Below are positions 50,609 through 58,516 of a DNA stretch of 64,000 bases, in pieces. The stretch's first letter is position 1. Each line of letters begins with the position of its first letter. The notes below the pieces were generated by a model. The model had not been told where the DNA came from. It was given only the letters and a program-made list of their open reading frames with translations, and ran no database searches. Made by a program: the position numbers and the translations under genes. Source of the DNA: JAWKOK01 sp963848115 (GTDB taxonomy: Bacteria; Chloroflexota; Anaerolineae; Caldilineales; Caldilineaceae); NCBI GenBank assembly GCA_963848115.1, contig CAWKCP010000025.1:1-64000 (forward strand). The letters run 5' to 3'.

Positions 50609-51898
50609 ATGGAATCAATCAGCATACCACGCATCTCACACGCCATTCCTGGACCGGAAACCGTCACGCGAACGATTTTAGACAACGGCGTCACGGTACT
50701 GATACGTGAAAACCGCTCAGCCCCGGTGGTCATTCTGGAAGGACTCATCACAGCCGGAGCAATACACGATCCAGCAGACAGGTTGGGTCTGGCCAGTTTT
50801 GTCGCCTCCATGGTAACCCGCGGCAGCGACCGCTACGATTTCGACCACTTCAATGAGATCACGGAGGCGGTAGGCGCCAGTCTGAATGTATCGGCAGACA
50901 GCCACGCCACTCACTTCGGCCTAAGCTGTCTGGCGGAGGACTTTGCGGACCTGATCGATGTCCTGGCCGACGCGCTGCAGCGTCCCAGCTTCCCGGCGGA
51001 TCAGGCCGAGATTGTGCTAGGTCAGACGCTTGTCTATCACCAGGAACGACTACACGATACCCAGCAGATTGCCGGTCTTCGATTCTTCGAGACGCTCTAC
51101 GACGGTCACCCATACAGCCATGCCGTCAGCGGCTACCCTGAGACTGCGCGCGCCATCAGCCGTGATGATTTGGTTGCGTTTCACGCCGAGCGCTACACGC
51201 CCCAGGAGGCCATCATCGTCGTTTCCGGCGATGTCGCCCCGGATGCGGCGTTGGCTCTGTTGACAGACGCCTTTGGCCAATGGCAAGGGGGCGCCCCGGA
51301 GAAATCGCTGCCCGACGTAGAGCCGATCGAAGAGAGCCGTCGAGTCGATATCGCCATGCCGCACAAATTCCAGTCCGATATCGTAGTCGGCTGTTTGGCC
51401 GTGCCACGCAGCCATCCCGACTTCTACGCCCTCCGCGTGGCCAACACGATCTTGGGCAGTTTCGGCATGATGGGACGGCTGGGCGAAAGCGTGCGCGAGC
51501 AGCAAGGCCTGGCCTACAGTTGTTCCAGCAGCCTGGATGTCGATCTGATAGCCGGGGCCTGGTTCGCCAGCGCCGGCGTCAGCCCGGAGAACGTCGAGCA
51601 GGCCGTTGCCGCCATACTCCACGAGTTCGAACGCCTGGGCAGCAAACCCGTGCCCGCAGAAGAACTGCGCGACAGCCAGGACTACATGACCGGCATCGTC
51701 CCGCTCGCCCTGGAGACCAATGCAGGGGTGGCATCCACCCTGCTCAACATGGAATGGTACGGATTGGGGCTGGGCTACTTGCAGCGCTACAATGAACTAA
51801 TCTACGCGGTCATGCCCGAGGATGTCCAGCGCGTCGCCCAGCAATATTTGCGGCCGGACAAGTCCGTCCTGGTGGTTGCCGGGCCACGCGTTGCGTGA
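50609..51898 (+). CDS. M16B peptidase paralogue lacking the zinc motif
   Basis: A 429-residue M16 family protein. Where the catalytic partner has H-x-x-E-H, this one has GLASFVASMVTRGSDRYD, so it cannot bind zinc there and is the non-catalytic subunit. The C-terminal half is well conserved (MGRLGESVREQQGLAYSCSSSLD with the R-x-x-x-G-L-A-Y motif that supplies substrate-contacting Arg and Tyr), as is typical for the alpha-like subunit. It starts right after the stop of the catalytic gene and ends before a repeat and acpS. The two products are expected to form a 1:1 clam-shell protease that degrades peptides. Confidence 0.9.
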   Translation: MESISIPRISHAIPGPETVTRTILDNGVTVLIRENRSAPVVILEGLITAGAIHDPADRLGLASFVASMVTRGSDRYDFDHFNEITEAVGASLNVSADSHATHFGLSCLAEDFADLIDVLADALQRPSFPADQAEIVLGQTLVYHQERLHDTQQIAGLRFFETLYDGHPYSHAVSGYPETARAISRDDLVAFHAERYTPQEAIIVVSGDVAPDAALALLTDAFGQWQGGAPEKSLPDVEPIEESRRVDIAMPHKFQSDIVVGCLAVPRSHPDFYALRVANTILGSFGMMGRLGESVREQQGLAYSCSSSLDVDLIAGAWFASAGVSPENVEQAVAAILHEFERLGSKPVPAEELRDSQDYMTGIVPLALETNAGVASTLLNMEWYGLGLGYLQRYNELIYAVMPEDVQRVAQQYLRPDKSVLVVAGPRVA

Positions 51899-51910
51899 CG
51901 CAAAATATTT

Positions 51911-52026
51911 ATCACTGATTCGCACGGATATCGAACTGATTTTCACAGATAATTCTCAGATATTGAGAGAAGTTCAAGAGCTATCCGTGTCCCATCCTCT
52001 TTCCATCCGTGAAAATCTGTGACAAA
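51911..52026. repeat. MITE-like repeat, CACAGAT/CACGGAT family
   Basis: Left units ATCACTGATTCGCACGGATAT and TTTTCACAGATAATTCTCAGAT are inverted at the right as ATCCGTGTCCCATCC and TTCCATCCGTGAAAATCTGTGA. It fills the gap between the M16B pair and acpS. Confidence 0.75.
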
Positions 52027-52061
52027 AAAGGCCTATCCAACCGGCCCATAGGAACCAATAA

Positions 52062-52439
52062 ATGCCCATCCTGCGAACCGGCGTGGACATGATCGAGATC
52101 GAACGCGTGGCCGCCAGCATTGAACGCCACGGCGACCGCTTCCTCAGCCGGGTCTACACCGAAACCGAGCTGGCCGTCTGCAACGGGCGCGCCCAATCCC
52201 TGGCTGCGCGCTTTGCCGCCAAAGAAGCCGTGGCCAAAGCCCTGGGCACCGGCATCTGGCGCCAGGGCATCGGTTGGACCGACATCGAAGTCGGCCGCTA
52301 TCTCGAGACCGGAGCGCCAGTCCTTTGCCTGCGCGGCGCTGCCCGGGCCCAAGCCGACGTACTCGGCCTGACCACATGGTCGATCAGCCTGAGCCACGAT
52401 AGAGATCGGGCGATCGCATTTGTGGTGGCGATGGGATAG
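52062..52439 (+). CDS. acpS: Holo-[acyl-carrier-protein] synthase
   Basis: Transfers 4'-phosphopantetheine from CoA to acyl carrier protein. The 125-residue length is the AcpS norm (not the larger Sfp type). The magnesium ligands are present: Asp9 in TGVDMIEIERV and Glu55 in RFAAKEAVAKALGTG. The C-terminal WSISLSHDRDRAIAFVVA completes the trimeric fold. The gene seems to be expressed alone; it is bracketed by two different dispersed repeats. Confidence 0.93.
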   Translation: MPILRTGVDMIEIERVAASIERHGDRFLSRVYTETELAVCNGRAQSLAARFAAKEAVAKALGTGIWRQGIGWTDIEVGRYLETGAPVLCLRGAARAQADVLGLTTWSISLSHDRDRAIAFVVAMG

Positions 52440-52456
52440 ATGCTGCGTGAATGGCT

Positions 52457-52590
52457 ACTACGTACTTCGTACTGCGTAAGGGGTTATTGACCTGACGCGT
52501 GCGGCATTGGGACTGTCTGTATGTCAGGTGTTCCATATCACAAAACCACATCCGCCCCAGAAACCTTACGCAGTATGAAGTACGCATTGC
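52457..52590. repeat. MITE-like repeat, TACGTACTGCG family
   Basis: ACTACGTACTTCGTACTGCG (52457-52476, followed by TAAGG) is inverted at 52564-52590 (CCTTACGCAGTATGAAGTAC, followed by GCATTGC) with a few mismatches. The 134-bp length matches the copy at 38674-38814. Confidence 0.75.
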
Positions 52591-52657
52591 ATTTCCCGGA
52601 GCCTGTACCATGACCGACACCCCTTCCTACCCGCCCATCTTTAGTGACCACAGTCGC

Positions 52658-52686
52658 TTGACATGGCTTGGCCACTGCTATAGAAT
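52658..52686 (+). promoter_or_regulatory. Near-consensus promoter of the second toxin-antitoxin pair
   Basis: TTGACA (52658-52663), 17-base spacer, TAGAAT (52681-52686). The start site would be near 52693, 35 bases before the antitoxin ATG 52728. Confidence 0.7.
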
Positions 52687-52727
52687 TTGCAGCCAGATAC
52701 AACTTGGATTGGATTTGGAGGCACACC

Positions 52728-53054
52728 ATGAACGAAGTACCGCAAATGGCCCCGGTTAGCGACATGCACCACAGACAGAGCGAAGTCTTTGCCATGATGG
52801 ATAATGCACCGGTGATATTGGCCCAACGCAGCAAACCGCGCGCTGTATTGGTCAGTGTCGAACAGTGGAATCGAATGATCGCCGAGATTCGGCGGGCTCG
52901 ACTGGTCATCCAGGCTCAGCAAGTATCTGAACGTAACAATACAGCCGATAGCTGGGTTGACGTCGAGACGCTGCTGACGCGATTGGAAGAACGACACGAT
53001 CCCAATGTGATCAAGCAAATCCGAGAGGGGCTTTCCGGCTATGTGGCTGGTTGA
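52728..53054 (+). CDS. Phd/YefM-type antitoxin
   Basis: A 108-residue antitoxin-like protein. It keeps the Phd core: an N-terminal strand-helix (VPQMAPVSDMHHRQSEVFAMMD), the strand pair PVILAQRSKPRAVLVSVEQWNRMI with the family's R-x-x-x-P-x-A-V-L-V-S-x-x-x-W-x-x pattern, and a C-terminal acidic helix region. It overlaps the next gene by 14 bases, which supports a two-gene module with its own promoter at 52658-52686. I choose ATG 52728 (GGAG 10 bases upstream) over the GTG/ATG-like starts further upstream, which would overlap the promoter. Confidence 0.8.
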   Translation: MNEVPQMAPVSDMHHRQSEVFAMMDNAPVILAQRSKPRAVLVSVEQWNRMIAEIRRARLVIQAQQVSERNNTADSWVDVETLLTRLEERHDPNVIKQIREGLSGYVAG

Positions 53055-53307
53055 GTATTCCGACGAGGCAACCTACTACATCGACACCAACCTACCCCAC
53101 ATCATCGAATTGATGCTTGCCCTCGGGCGGTTGATGTTCACCGAAAATGATCAGCCTACCGAAGGGATCGTGGAACCCCTGGAGGCGGGGCGATATCGTT
53201 GGCTGGTAGCTGGTCACGAAATCGTCTTCAAGCTCGATGAGAAACGCACACGAATCGAACTGATTCATCTGCAAGACGACGACTTCACCCAACTGTTCCG
53301 CGCCTGA
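53041..53307 (+). CDS. Probable RelE/ParE-like toxin
   Basis: An 88-residue protein overlapping the antitoxin gene by 14 bases. The sequence MWLVEYSDEATYYIDTNLPHIIELMLALG, then EPLEAGRYRWLVAGHEIVFKLDEKRTRIELIHLQDDD has the strand order of RelE-type toxins (helix first, then a three-strand sheet: RYRWLVAGHEIVFKLD and RIELIHL). The usual basic catalytic residues are not obvious. Assignment rests on fold pattern and on the neighbouring Phd-like gene; a non-toxin DUF with the same topology cannot be excluded. Confidence 0.6.
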   Translation: MWLVEYSDEATYYIDTNLPHIIELMLALGRLMFTENDQPTEGIVEPLEAGRYRWLVAGHEIVFKLDEKRTRIELIHLQDDDFTQLFRA

Positions 53308-53464
53308 CGAAGCCATCCACAATTCACCATTACGCCGCGCCGCCTGCCCCCAACAATCACACAACACAGACCCCATTCGTCCCGGAAAACCTCACGTAGC
53401 GCACACAAGTCAGTCAGCGCCCTGCTTCACCCGTGGAGCTACCTGTTTCATTCGAGCCACGCAT

Positions 53465-53620
53465 GACTCTGCTGCAGAAACAGAAACCTGCCACAGATGA
53501 CGCCACGGCAAAAAGGGATCCGGATACGAATTCACACAGATCTTCTCTCTCGGGCGACGATACAATTCGTGTAAATTCGTGACCATTCGTGTCAAGAACA
53601 GACTTTTTTGCAGTAGATTC
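53465..53620. repeat. Full-length MITE-like element, CACAGAT family
   Basis: The ends GACTCTGCTGCAGAAAC (53465-53481) and the reverse of TTTTTTGCAGTAGATTC (53604-53620) are imperfect terminal inverted repeats; internal CTGCCACAGATGACGCCACGG, ACGAATTCACACAGATC and GTGTAAATTCGTGACCATTC units follow the family. The same ends flank the copy at 58310-58471. It fills most of the 53308-53629 gap, which has no gene. Confidence 0.75.
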
Positions 53621-53629
53621 GCGCATGAA

Positions 53630-54619
53630 TCACGCACACATTTCAGCCACGTGGGTTCGCGGGTTCGATACCGGTCGCCAATCGGCGTCGCGCGATATTC
53701 GTTGAATCGACATGGTCTGCCGGCCGTTGCTTCGCACCATTCGGAGGTCGGCGTGGGCAGAGTCGTTTACCCACGTTACTTGCAACCCCTGATCGACAAA
53801 GGCGCTCACCAGCTCGCGCAACGAAATGGGGCGGCCGCCACCCAAGTTGTAGAGATCGTAGCGCCAGTTGGGCGCGGCAAACAGGCCGTGCACGGCCGCC
53901 GCTGCATCATCAGCGTAGATCCAATCACGGGTGATGGCGCCGCCGGACACGGTCAGCGGTAGTTGGATCCCTTGCCACTGCGCGTGAAGTGCGGCCAAGA
54001 GTCGTCCCGGAACGCTTAGATGCGGCCTGCTGGGCGACCGCCTTTCCAGCATCCCATAAAACGCACCCAGTCGAATCGAAGCCACATCTTTCCCGCTGAG
54101 GATACGGTAGCGTGCGGCCAGCAGCTCGGCGCTGCGTTTGGTGATGGCGTAGAGATTGTCCAAGGCCAGTGGGGCATCCTCATCAACGAGAATATTGGGG
54201 CCAGGTGAGTCATCCTGGGTCTCCGGCGCTGCGTAGACGCCGCTGCTGCTCATGATGAGCAACCGTTCCACGGATTCCACCCGTCGCGCCGCCTCCAGCA
54301 CATTCAGCGCGCCCAGTAAATTGACCGTGGAGACCCGGTCCGGATGTGTACGTTCGTCTTCCGGGCTGGGGGTGATGGCGGCGCAATGGAGGATATGGGT
54401 GACACCCGCTTGATCAACCAGCTTGAGCAGTTCGTCACCGCTGGTGACATCCAGTTGTACCGCTTCGACCCGCTCACGAACCGGCGCCCAATAGCGTTGA
54501 ACCACGTCATCGGGTGTGCGCAGATCAGCGGCGATGACTGTTGTTTGTGGCGACGCAGCCAAGCGACGCACAAAATTGACCCCAACGAAGCCCGTCGCAC
54601 CGGTAATTAGAAGACGCAT
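53630..54619 (-). CDS. NAD-dependent epimerase/dehydratase (extended SDR)
   Basis: A 329-residue extended short-chain dehydrogenase. The N-terminal MRLLITGATGFVGVNFVRRL contains the T-G-A-T-G-F-V-G nucleotide motif; the catalytic Tyr-x-x-x-Lys is in DNLYAITKRSAELLAAR, and SSSGVYA supplies the catalytic Ser. ASIRLGAFYGMLERRSPSRPHLS is the substrate loop. Likely substrates are nucleotide-linked or free sugars or sugar acids; no more can be said. It is the last gene of a minus-strand operon (amidohydrolase, aminotransferase, Gfo/Idh oxidoreductase, this gene) with an 11-base gap to its upstream neighbour. Its final codons reach the next repeat element's edge. Confidence 0.85.
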   Translation of the reverse strand: MRLLITGATGFVGVNFVRRLAASPQTTVIAADLRTPDDVVQRYWAPVRERVEAVQLDVTSGDELLKLVDQAGVTHILHCAAITPSPEDERTHPDRVSTVNLLGALNVLEAARRVESVERLLIMSSSGVYAAPETQDDSPGPNILVDEDAPLALDNLYAITKRSAELLAARYRILSGKDVASIRLGAFYGMLERRSPSRPHLSVPGRLLAALHAQWQGIQLPLTVSGGAITRDWIYADDAAAAVHGLFAAPNWRYDLYNLGGGRPISLRELVSAFVDQGLQVTWVNDSAHADLRMVRSNGRQTMSIQRISRDADWRPVSNPRTHVAEMCA

Positions 54620-54630
54620 GGCAGTGCCTT

Positions 54631-55707
54631 TTATCCGAGATCGTACCGGCGTTCGTATTCAGCCATGTCGACCGCTCTTCCGGTTTCACTGCTCTCGATG
54701 GCCGCGAAGCAGAGGGCCAGTGTTCGCAGATGGTCCGCCCCGCTGCAGGCCAATGGCGCACCGTCGTGAAGATGAGCAACAAAGGCCGACAGCAGCGCGT
54801 CGGTGTCATCATAGAATGGTTCGCACTCATCAACGGCAATTGGGGTCAGCGCTTTGTCGTCCATCCGCGCCGCTGCCAGATCCTCGAAAAGTGCTCGTTG
54901 CACGATCACGCCATCGCTACAATCAGTGCGCCATTCAAACTGCAACTCGTTCCAACCGCCGGTCCACGTGCCCAGGTAGTTGACCTCAAGACCGCCTTCC
55001 AAGGTCAGCAGGCAACTGACGTTGCTTTCATGCGCATACATGCTCCAGTCGGGATTCCACGTCCGGCAGTAGACCTGCTCGACCTCGCGGCCATAGCAAT
55101 AGCGGATGAGGTCCAGATGATGGATGCTCTGCTCGAGCATCATGGGGTGCTGCATGGTGAGCGGATACTTGTTGAGGCGCGGCTGGAGCCCGTCACGATT
55201 GCGTTGATAGGTGAACTGGGCAAAGCCCGGTTCGCCGTATGTTTCAGCCGCAACCAACTCGCGTAGCTTGCGGCTCACGGTCAAATAGCGAAAGTTGAGT
55301 CCGACCATCAGCGGTAGGTCGTTCTGCGCTGCCAACCCAACGATCTCCACGGCTTCGGGCAGATCGAGCGTCAGCGGCTTTTCCGCCAACAGCGGCAAGC
55401 CCGCAGCAAAGATCGCCCGCGCCTGCGCCAGGTGCCCATCCGGCGGCGTAACCAGTAGCACCGCGTCACAGTCGGTGACCGCCAAGGCGGTTTCCAGATC
55501 GGTGAAACCGGGAATGTCGACGAGGGAAGCCAGGCAGCTGTCGCTGTCAGACGCCAGGACACGCAACGCCTCTATGCGTTGCGTGTCCACATCCACCAAG
55601 CCTGCATGGATCACATCGGCCCGCTGGCCGATGATTTCAGCCCACATGCGCCCACGATTGCCGAGCCCAACCTGCAATATGCGCAGCGGCTTTTGATCCT
55701 CACTCAT
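54631..55707 (-). CDS. Gfo/Idh/MocA family oxidoreductase
   Basis: A 358-residue oxidoreductase. ILQVGLGNRGRMWAEIIGQ is the Rossmann loop, LLAEKPLTLDLPEAVEIV the E-K-P catalytic Lys motif, and SIHHLDLIRYCYGREV the His-bearing helix of the C-terminal domain. It is distinct from the other Gfo/Idh gene of the window (at 11.6 kb). Family members act on inositols, amino-sugars and sugar acids. It sits between a class I/II aminotransferase and an epimerase in a tightly spaced operon (13 and 11 bases), so it is probably one step of the same catabolic route. Confidence 0.88.
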   Translation of the reverse strand: MSEDQKPLRILQVGLGNRGRMWAEIIGQRADVIHAGLVDVDTQRIEALRVLASDSDSCLASLVDIPGFTDLETALAVTDCDAVLLVTPPDGHLAQARAIFAAGLPLLAEKPLTLDLPEAVEIVGLAAQNDLPLMVGLNFRYLTVSRKLRELVAAETYGEPGFAQFTYQRNRDGLQPRLNKYPLTMQHPMMLEQSIHHLDLIRYCYGREVEQVYCRTWNPDWSMYAHESNVSCLLTLEGGLEVNYLGTWTGGWNELQFEWRTDCSDGVIVQRALFEDLAAARMDDKALTPIAVDECEPFYDDTDALLSAFVAHLHDGAPLACSGADHLRTLALCFAAIESSETGRAVDMAEYERRYDLG

Positions 55708-55720
55708 GCGAAACCCTCAC

Positions 55721-56893
55721 TCACGCTGCATCGATGAAACGCTTCATGCGCGCCACGGCTTCACGAATCCGGTCCATCGGCTGCAAGTAACTGATCCGGA
55801 TGTACTTGCCGCTATCATCCCCGAAGAGTGAGCCGGGGAAAATCATGACCCTGGCCTCCGCAAGCAGGCGCAGACAGAACTCCTCTGCGGACATGCCGGT
55901 GCTGGAGATGTTGGTGTAGATGTAGAATGCGCCCCCCGGGTTGCCGTAGGTCAGCCCCATGTCGGTGAGCGCCTGCATCAGGTAGGCACGGCGTTCGCCA
56001 TAGGCTTCGAGCATGGCGTCGACCCCATCCTGGGGGCCGGTCAAGGCGGCCAGCGCAGCGAACTGGGCCGGTGTGTTGGTGTTGATGCTCTGCGTATGGC
56101 GGGTCTCCACAATCTTACGCACGAAATCCTCGGGCGCGGCCAGATAGCCGACACGCCAGCCCGTCATCGCATACGACTTGGAGAAGCCGTTGAGCGTAAT
56201 GGTGCGTTCCTTCATGCCAGGCAGCGAGGCAGCGGAAAGATGTTCGTCGCCCGCATAGATCAGTTTGTCATAGATCTCATCGCTGATCAGAATCAGATTG
56301 TGACGCTCGGCGAGCGCCGCGATCTCACGAATGATTTCCGGCGGTGTCACCGCGCCGGTGGGATTGTTGGGGGTCACCAGCACCAGCACCTTAGACCTCG
56401 GTGTAATCAGCGCCTCGATGGCCGCAGGCATTAACGCGAAATCGTCCTCTTCATAGGTGGGAACCGGCACAGGCACGCCGCCACAGAGGATGACGGCATT
56501 GTCGTAGGTGGTGAAGCGAGGCGAGGTGATCAGTACCTCGTCCCCTGGGTCGACCAATGCCAGCATGCAGAGCATGATCGACTCCTGCACACCGGCGGTG
56601 ACCACGATTTCGTCGGTGTTGTAGGACAGGTCGTTGTCCCGCTGAAGCATCTCAACGATGGCCTCGCGCAGCGGCAGAATGCCCTGTGGGTGCGTGTAAT
56701 GATGCTCATCGTTCTCGATGGCGCGTTGGGCGGCATCGACAATGTGCTGGGGCGTGTGGAAGTCCGGATCGCCCCGGCCCAATGCGATCACATCCTCCAG
56801 GCCGACTGCACTCTCCAACATCTTGGTGCGAAAAGAGACATCTTCTTCCACAATGCGTTCGGCGAGCGCTGCGGACAAAGCTGATTGTGTCAT
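55721..56893 (-). CDS. Class I/II PLP-dependent aminotransferase
   Basis: A 390-residue fold-type I aminotransferase starting at ATG 56893 (MTQSALSAALA). Seen: DNTLSYNTDEIVVTAG-type N-terminal domain with GVQESIMLCMLALVDPGDEVL, the cofactor-side NPTGAVTPPEI, ISDEIYDKLIYAG with the conserved Asp and Tyr, the Schiff-base Lys in GFSKSYAMTGWRVGY, and the substrate-carboxylate Arg in KYIRISYLQP. It belongs to the aspartate aminotransferase-like subgroup; the substrate is open. A longer frame begins at 56977, but the extra residues show no homology-like pattern. It lies between an amidohydrolase and a Gfo/Idh oxidoreductase. Confidence 0.9.
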   Translation of the reverse strand: MTQSALSAALAERIVEEDVSFRTKMLESAVGLEDVIALGRGDPDFHTPQHIVDAAQRAIENDEHHYTHPQGILPLREAIVEMLQRDNDLSYNTDEIVVTAGVQESIMLCMLALVDPGDEVLITSPRFTTYDNAVILCGGVPVPVPTYEEDDFALMPAAIEALITPRSKVLVLVTPNNPTGAVTPPEIIREIAALAERHNLILISDEIYDKLIYAGDEHLSAASLPGMKERTITLNGFSKSYAMTGWRVGYLAAPEDFVRKIVETRHTQSINTNTPAQFAALAALTGPQDGVDAMLEAYGERRAYLMQALTDMGLTYGNPGGAFYIYTNISSTGMSAEEFCLRLLAEARVMIFPGSLFGDDSGKYIRISYLQPMDRIREAVARMKRFIDAA

Positions 56894-57006
56894 AGGTTTC
56901 CTATCTCTCGTTGACTGTGTGTACAGAGCGAGCAAGAGCGTAAGCGACGGCGGCCCATCCGCCACGATAGGCCGCACGTACGCTCACCTCCGCCACTCTT
57001 CAATAG

Positions 57007-58233
57007 TTAGACCAACCGCTTCCCGGCAAGGAACGTCATCTTCACCCGGCTGATCGCGTCGATGTCGGACAGCGGATTGCCGTCGACAACAATCACATCG
57101 GCCGTTTTCCCGGCTTCGAGTGTGCCCAGGCTGGCAGAGAGATCGCTGATCCCAGCGGCGACACTGGTTGCGCTGCGAATGGCATCGTAGTTATCGCGCT
57201 TGACCCCGAGCTTGACCATAAATGCCATCTCCGGCGCCACAACATCATGTCCCACAACCGGACTGCCGGCGTCGGTGCCAAAGCCGATGGTCACGCCGGC
57301 ATTGGCGGCGTCGATCAGCCCTTGGTAGCGGCTGGCGTCAGCCACCGCTCTTTGGCGCTCTTCGATCTTCCATTCCGGCACATTGTATTTCCGTGCCAGC
57401 TCGGGATCGCTCTGCATCACGACCGGGGCAAAGGTGGTGACGATGGGAATCTGTTTGGCCAATAGCAGCTCGATGGTCTCGCTGCTCATACTGCCGCCAT
57501 GCTCCACACAGTCGATGCCAAACTCGGCCACGCGCTTGATGGCGGCATCATAGGTCGCGTGTGCGGTGGTGGGCAAGCCGTTGCGATGCGATTCGTCGAT
57601 GACAGCCGCCAACTCTTCATCGGTAAATTCCAGAGTGTCATGGCAGGCCATGATCTTGATCAGATCGGCGCCGGCGCGAACCTGTTCTCGGACGGCCCGG
57701 CGCATCTCATCGGCGCCGCTCGCTTCACGGCAACACCAGTAGGTATGGCCACCGGTCTGAATGATGGCCTCGCCGGTGATCAGCAGCCGTGGGCCAGGAA
57801 AGATGCCCTGTTCGACCGCCTGCTTGGCAACAATGTTGGCCTTGTTCATGCCCAGATCGCGCACCGTGGTCACACCGGAACGCAGACTGATCAGCATGTT
57901 GCCGGCACTCTTGTAGGCGCTGATTTCGGGCGAATCGTCCATGGACTGGCGGGCCAGATCGTGGATCCCGTCCCAGGCAAGGTGGGCGTGACTGTTGAAG
58001 AGCCCCGGAAGAATCGTGCCGTTTGTGATTTCTGCAGCTTCAGCTCTGACACCCAGATCGGCAGCCGTACCGACAGCGACAATCTTGCCTGATTCGAATT
58101 CCACAAATCCGTCTTCAAGCACCTCATCATCCACGCAGGTCAAGACGCGCCCACGTAGAATTCGGTGTTCGGCGGGCGGGTCAAAGAGTGGCTTGATCAG
58201 CTTCTGATAACGCCAGGCTGGTGGTTCGGGCAT
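57007..58233 (-). CDS. Amidohydrolase family protein (imidazolonepropionase-like)
   Basis: A 408-residue metal-dependent hydrolase. The beta-sandwich N terminus (ILRGRVLTCVDDEVLEDGFVEF) leads into the barrel motif PGLFNSHAHLAWDG with the His-x-His metal pair. Further ligands are likely in TTAHATYDAAIKRV, DCVEHGGSMS and GFGTDAGSPVVGHD. The C-terminal sandwich ends ADVIVVDGNPLSDIDAI, the usual amidohydrolase tail. Members of this subgroup cleave cyclic amides or N-acyl/peptide bonds such as Xaa-Pro or Xaa-Arg. As first gene of the minus-strand operon with an aminotransferase and two oxidoreductases it probably releases an amino compound for further breakdown. AAGGAG precedes ATG 58233. Confidence 0.88.
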   Translation of the reverse strand: MPEPPAWRYQKLIKPLFDPPAEHRILRGRVLTCVDDEVLEDGFVEFESGKIVAVGTAADLGVRAEAAEITNGTILPGLFNSHAHLAWDGIHDLARQSMDDSPEISAYKSAGNMLISLRSGVTTVRDLGMNKANIVAKQAVEQGIFPGPRLLITGEAIIQTGGHTYWCCREASGADEMRRAVREQVRAGADLIKIMACHDTLEFTDEELAAVIDESHRNGLPTTAHATYDAAIKRVAEFGIDCVEHGGSMSSETIELLLAKQIPIVTTFAPVVMQSDPELARKYNVPEWKIEERQRAVADASRYQGLIDAANAGVTIGFGTDAGSPVVGHDVVAPEMAFMVKLGVKRDNYDAIRSATSVAAGISDLSASLGTLEAGKTADVIVVDGNPLSDIDAISRVKMTFLAGKRLV

Positions 58234-58309
58234 AAGTAATCTCCTTGCTTGAGTGGTCGGTTACGGAAACTCAGTGGCACTACTGCAAAAACGAGAACTA
58301 GCCACAGAT

Positions 58310-58471
58310 GAGTCTTCTGCAGAAACTATAATTTGCCACAGATTCACACAGATAAGGACTTGATTTTCACAGATGCTTCACAGATGTCCAGAGGTATCCC
58401 AGTGCCATCTGTGTCTTATCCTTTTTCATCTGTGGTAATCTGTGGCGAATAGGGCTTCTTGCAGCAGACTC
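58310..58471. repeat. Full-length MITE-like element, CACAGAT family
   Basis: GAGTCTTCTGCAGAAAC at 58310-58326 is inverted as TTGCAGCAGACTC at 58459-58471. Inside are TTGCCACAGATTCACACAG and TTCACAGATGCTTCACAGATG facing CATCTGTGTCTTATCC and TTCATCTGTGGTAATCTGTGG. At 162 bp it is the same size class as the copy at 53465-53620. A further partial unit (GCCACAGATGAG) abuts it on the left. Confidence 0.8.
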
Positions 58472-58472
58472 A

Positions 58473-58507
58473 TCAGTCATTTACGAATGGTCGTTCCGAT
58501 GACCGGG
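58473..58507. repeat. Partial TCATTCCGA-family repeat
   Basis: TCAGTCATTTACGAATGG then TCGTTCCGATGACCGG matches the left half of the element at 153-187 with a few changes; the right half is missing. It lies directly before the end of the TIM-barrel gene. Confidence 0.6.
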
Positions 58508-58516
58508 CAGCCGGGC

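Noticed and set aside
53655..53690. tRNA-like T-arm text GCGGGTTCGATACCGG
   Set aside because: It codes for the C terminus of the epimerase and no acceptor stem, anticodon arm or CCA context can be built around it.
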